From Brevundimonas sp. (GTDB lineage Bacteria > Pseudomonadota > Alphaproteobacteria > Caulobacterales > Caulobacteraceae), in assembly GCA_024711185.1 (NCBI GenBank), contig JANJTI010000371.1:1-8454 (forward strand): a stretch of DNA of 8,454 bases, written 5' to 3'. A program made the position numbers and the translations under genes. Below the pieces are notes generated by a model, which was not told where the DNA came from, did not search any database, and saw only the letters and a program-made list of their open reading frames with translations. The stretch's first letter is position 1; every line of letters starts with the position of its first letter. Positions 7,143-8,454 of this stretch are shown in pieces.

Positions 7143-7411
7143 CGGTCGGCCTCCCAGATGAATCCGTAGATGAGCACGCTCACAGCCGCGAACGCCGTGA
7201 GCGAGCGGGCCAGCGAGAGGTCGCTGGCCGTGACGATGGTCATGTCGATGACCACGAGCAAGTTGTTCAGGGCCAGCAGGGAGAAGCACCCTGCGCTCCA
7301 CATCAGGAGCCGCTGGCGGTTGCGCAGCCATGACCGGATCAGCAGCGCGGCGCAGGCCGCGCTGGTGACGAGACAGAGGAGGTAGACGATTGTCGGTCCG
7401 CTCGGGATCAT
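7139..7411 (-). CDS. Small DUF5985-like membrane protein, first copy
   Basis: A 90-residue protein with three predicted membrane helices at about 6-27, 35-56 and 70-86. The loop after helix 1 is basic (RSWLRNRQR) and the C-terminus is short and acidic (IWEADR), opposite in charge to its sister protein. Layout and the LLALNNLLVVID segment fit DUF5985-like proteins of unknown function. The ATG at 7411 overlaps the previous stop as ATGA and has GGGAGG 9 bp upstream; the gene ends in another ATGA overlap with the next one. Length, topology and adjacency suggest the two membrane genes arose by duplication or pair as a heteromeric complex. Function unknown. Confidence 0.82.
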   Translation of the reverse strand: MIPSGPTIVYLLCLVTSAACAALLIRSWLRNRQRLLMWSAGCFSLLALNNLLVVIDMTIVTASDLSLARSLTAFAAVSVLIYGFIWEADR

Positions 7412-7800
7412 GACTTCCAGCCTCCCAGGCGGAACGAATCGGCGAAACCGCTCAGGGCGCCGGACCCCCTCTTGGTGATGATCCCGGTCACGCTGAACGG
7501 TCGCTCGGCGTAGGTAAGGGCAAGCCGGTCGACCAGATCCGCCAGAGTGGGCGAAGCCGGCTGGTAGCGCCAGCCGCCCTCCAGTTGCGCGATCAGGCCT
7601 GCGCGCTCCAGAGCCGCGAGACAGTCTTCGATCAGCGGACCGCTGGCGCGCAGATCGGCGACCAGCGCCTCGACCGCCCATGATCGCTGCGGCTCCCGGT
7701 GCAGCCGCAGCAGCGTCTCCAGCGCCCAGACGGTCGGAAACGCGGCCTCGACGAAGGCGCGCAATTCCGAGTCAGGTGTGTCGAGGCCGTGGCCCGTCAC
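7408..7800 (-). CDS. Uncharacterised soluble protein, probable winged helix
   Basis: A hypothetical protein of 130 residues from the GTG at 7800. It looks soluble and mostly helical at first (SELRAFVEAAFPTVWALETL). A helix-turn-helix-like stretch follows (about 40-80: SWAVEALVADL, then IEDCLAALERAGLIAQLEGG and a WRYQPAS strand), which fits a winged-helix fold. The C-terminal third (LALTYAERPFSVTGII, then SGFADSFRL) is a pattern I recall from proteins encoded next to DUF5985 genes. The GTG has CAGG 8 bp upstream. TTG at 7842 and ATG at 7947 are alternatives, but the added residues look unlike a protein. It leads a three-gene operon whose other members are small membrane proteins, so it may be their cytoplasmic adaptor or a local regulator. 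No DNA target or ligand can be inferred. Confidence 0.75.
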   Translation of the reverse strand: MTGHGLDTPDSELRAFVEAAFPTVWALETLLRLHREPQRSWAVEALVADLRASGPLIEDCLAALERAGLIAQLEGGWRYQPASPTLADLVDRLALTYAERPFSVTGIITKRGSGALSGFADSFRLGGWKS

Positions 7801-8036
7801 CGCGGCGACCTGCGCAAGGTGAGTGGAGTCATGGGCGCGCAACCTAGTCGGACGCGCCTCGATGGCAACGAAAAATAGGACCGCCGCCGCGCGGAACCGA
7901 CATCGGGGTAAGGCATTCTGCAGGGTTGAGCCGGGGGAGTGCGTCATCTCGTGATATTCGCAGTCGCGACGTCGTTCCGCCTGCCCGCCGCGCGGCGCGC
8001 GGCCGATCATGCATCGTCAGCCGTCCGGAGTGCTCC
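7801..8036. promoter_or_regulatory. Divergent intergenic region before the poly-HAMP gene
   Basis: These 236 bp separate the trio from the poly-HAMP gene and should carry promoters for both. An A-rich patch lies at 7866-7879. Two adjacent inverted repeats lie at 7987-8016. GGAG at 8027-8030 is the ribosome binding site of the gene at 8037. I could not identify a confident promoter. If the trio's first gene starts at 7947, part of this region is coding. Confidence 0.5.
7987..8003. repeat. GC-only inverted repeat
   Basis: GCCGCGCG, one central G, then CGCGCGGC: exact 8-base arms with a 1-base centre. It is followed directly by a second inverted repeat, CGAT-catgc-ATCG (8004-8016). Both lie between 50 and 20 bp upstream of the poly-HAMP start. 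They could be operators or a leader RNA structure; in GC-rich DNA such runs also arise by chance. Confidence 0.4.
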
Positions 8037-8454
8037 ATGTCCATGCCTGCGCTGAGTCTCGAGTCCGGCCTGGACAAGCGAAGCCTGCTGGCGGCTCTAA
8101 GGGCCTTCAGGCGGGGCGACTTCTCCGTGCGCCTGCCCCTCGGCCTTGAAGGGGTCGACGGAGAGTTGGCGGAGGCCTTCAACGACGTCGTCGAGATGAA
8201 CGACCGCATGAGCCGCGAATTCGGCCGTCTCGCCGAAACCGTCGGCCGTCAGGGTCGGATCACCGCCCGCGCCCGCCTGCCCGGGGCGGCGGGGGCGTGG
8301 TCCGACAGCGTCGAGGCGGTCAACGACCTGATCGCCGACATGATGCACCCCACCGCCGAGATGGCGCGCGTGATCGGGGCCGTGGCCAAGGGCGACCTGA
8401 CCCAGACCATGGAGGTCGACGACGAGGAGCGCCCCCTGCGCGGCGAATTCCTGC
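8037..8454 (+). CDS. Poly-HAMP signalling protein, likely hybrid histidine kinase (N-terminal part)
   Basis: The first 139 codons of a gene leaving the window at the right. The start is ATG with GGAG 6 bp upstream; a second in-frame ATG lies 6 bp later. The product has no signal peptide or membrane helix. It shows at least two HAMP-like units: LLAALRAFRRGDFSVRLPLG with FNDVVEMNDRM after it, and the later MARVIGAVAKGDLTQTMEV preceded by VNDLIADMMHPTAEM. This N-terminus is characteristic, from memory, of very long cytosolic poly-HAMP/GAF hybrid sensor kinases of alphaproteobacteria, related in layout to fungal group III (Nik1-type) kinases. Kinase, ATPase and receiver domains would lie outside the window, so the enzymatic assignment is inferred. 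The input signal is unknown. Confidence 0.85.
   Translation, partial: MSMPALSLESGLDKRSLLAALRAFRRGDFSVRLPLGLEGVDGELAEAFNDVVEMNDRMSREFGRLAETVGRQGRITARARLPGAAGAWSDSVEAVNDLIADMMHPTAEMARVIGAVAKGDLTQTMEVDDEERPLRGEFL

Noticed and set aside
7143..7331. A longer start for the second small membrane protein.
   Set aside because: The extra residues are Arg/His-rich and overlap the first membrane protein gene; the ATG at 7142 has GGGAGG 7 bp upstream and an ATGA overlap.
7893..7917. A possible EcfG (general stress) promoter, GGAAC with a spacer and CATT.
   Set aside because: The -10 element should be CGTT and the site lies about 120 bp from the start codon; one matching half is not enough.

Overview
The window is GC-rich, tightly packed bacterial DNA of the alphaproteobacterial type, most likely from the Caulobacterales (a Caulobacter, Brevundimonas or Phenylobacterium relative). 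The order receptor - STAS protein - CheY - CheA matches, from memory, the start of the Caulobacter crescentus che1 cluster (mcpA-cheX-cheYI-cheAI). The receptor also ends in a tail like that of Caulobacter McpA. No species can be named from the sequence alone. No tRNA, rRNA, CRISPR array, insertion sequence or phage gene was seen.

Minus strand, 4543 down to 1: a chemotaxis operon, read right to left. It starts with a small outer-membrane beta-barrel of the TorF/Gcw_chp type. After 38 bp comes a 641-residue methyl-accepting chemotaxis protein (CHASE3 sensor, two HAMP units, signalling hairpin, C-terminal GWEEF docking tail). A STAS-domain protein, a single-domain CheY and the first 397 codons of CheA follow; CheA runs off the left edge. 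Stops and starts overlap (TGATG, then GTGA) or are 16 bp apart, so the genes are probably translated from one message.

Plus strand, 4810 to 6845: a two-component pair read divergently from the porin. A membrane-anchored (DUF4118-like) PAS histidine kinase with a FixL-like transmitter overlaps by ATGA a FixJ-like response regulator with a LuxR-type DNA-binding domain. The 266 bp shared upstream region holds an imperfect palindrome, ATACG-N8-CGTAT, containing TACGTAG, and two copies of ATATCGGTGG. These are candidate operators for the regulator, which may control the porin-che side, its own operon or both.

Minus strand, 7800 down to 6876: three small genes joined by two ATGA overlaps. They encode a roughly 130-residue soluble protein with a probable winged-helix fold and two three-helix membrane proteins of about 90 residues that resemble DUF5985. 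Their function is unknown. They form the least-explained, most system-like unit here and sit between two signalling loci.

Plus strand, 8037 to the right edge: the N-terminal 139 codons of a soluble protein built of HAMP-like repeats, most likely a large poly-HAMP hybrid histidine kinase. The whole window is therefore a signal-transduction neighbourhood: chemotaxis, a FixLJ-like pair, an uncharacterised membrane trio and a poly-HAMP kinase.
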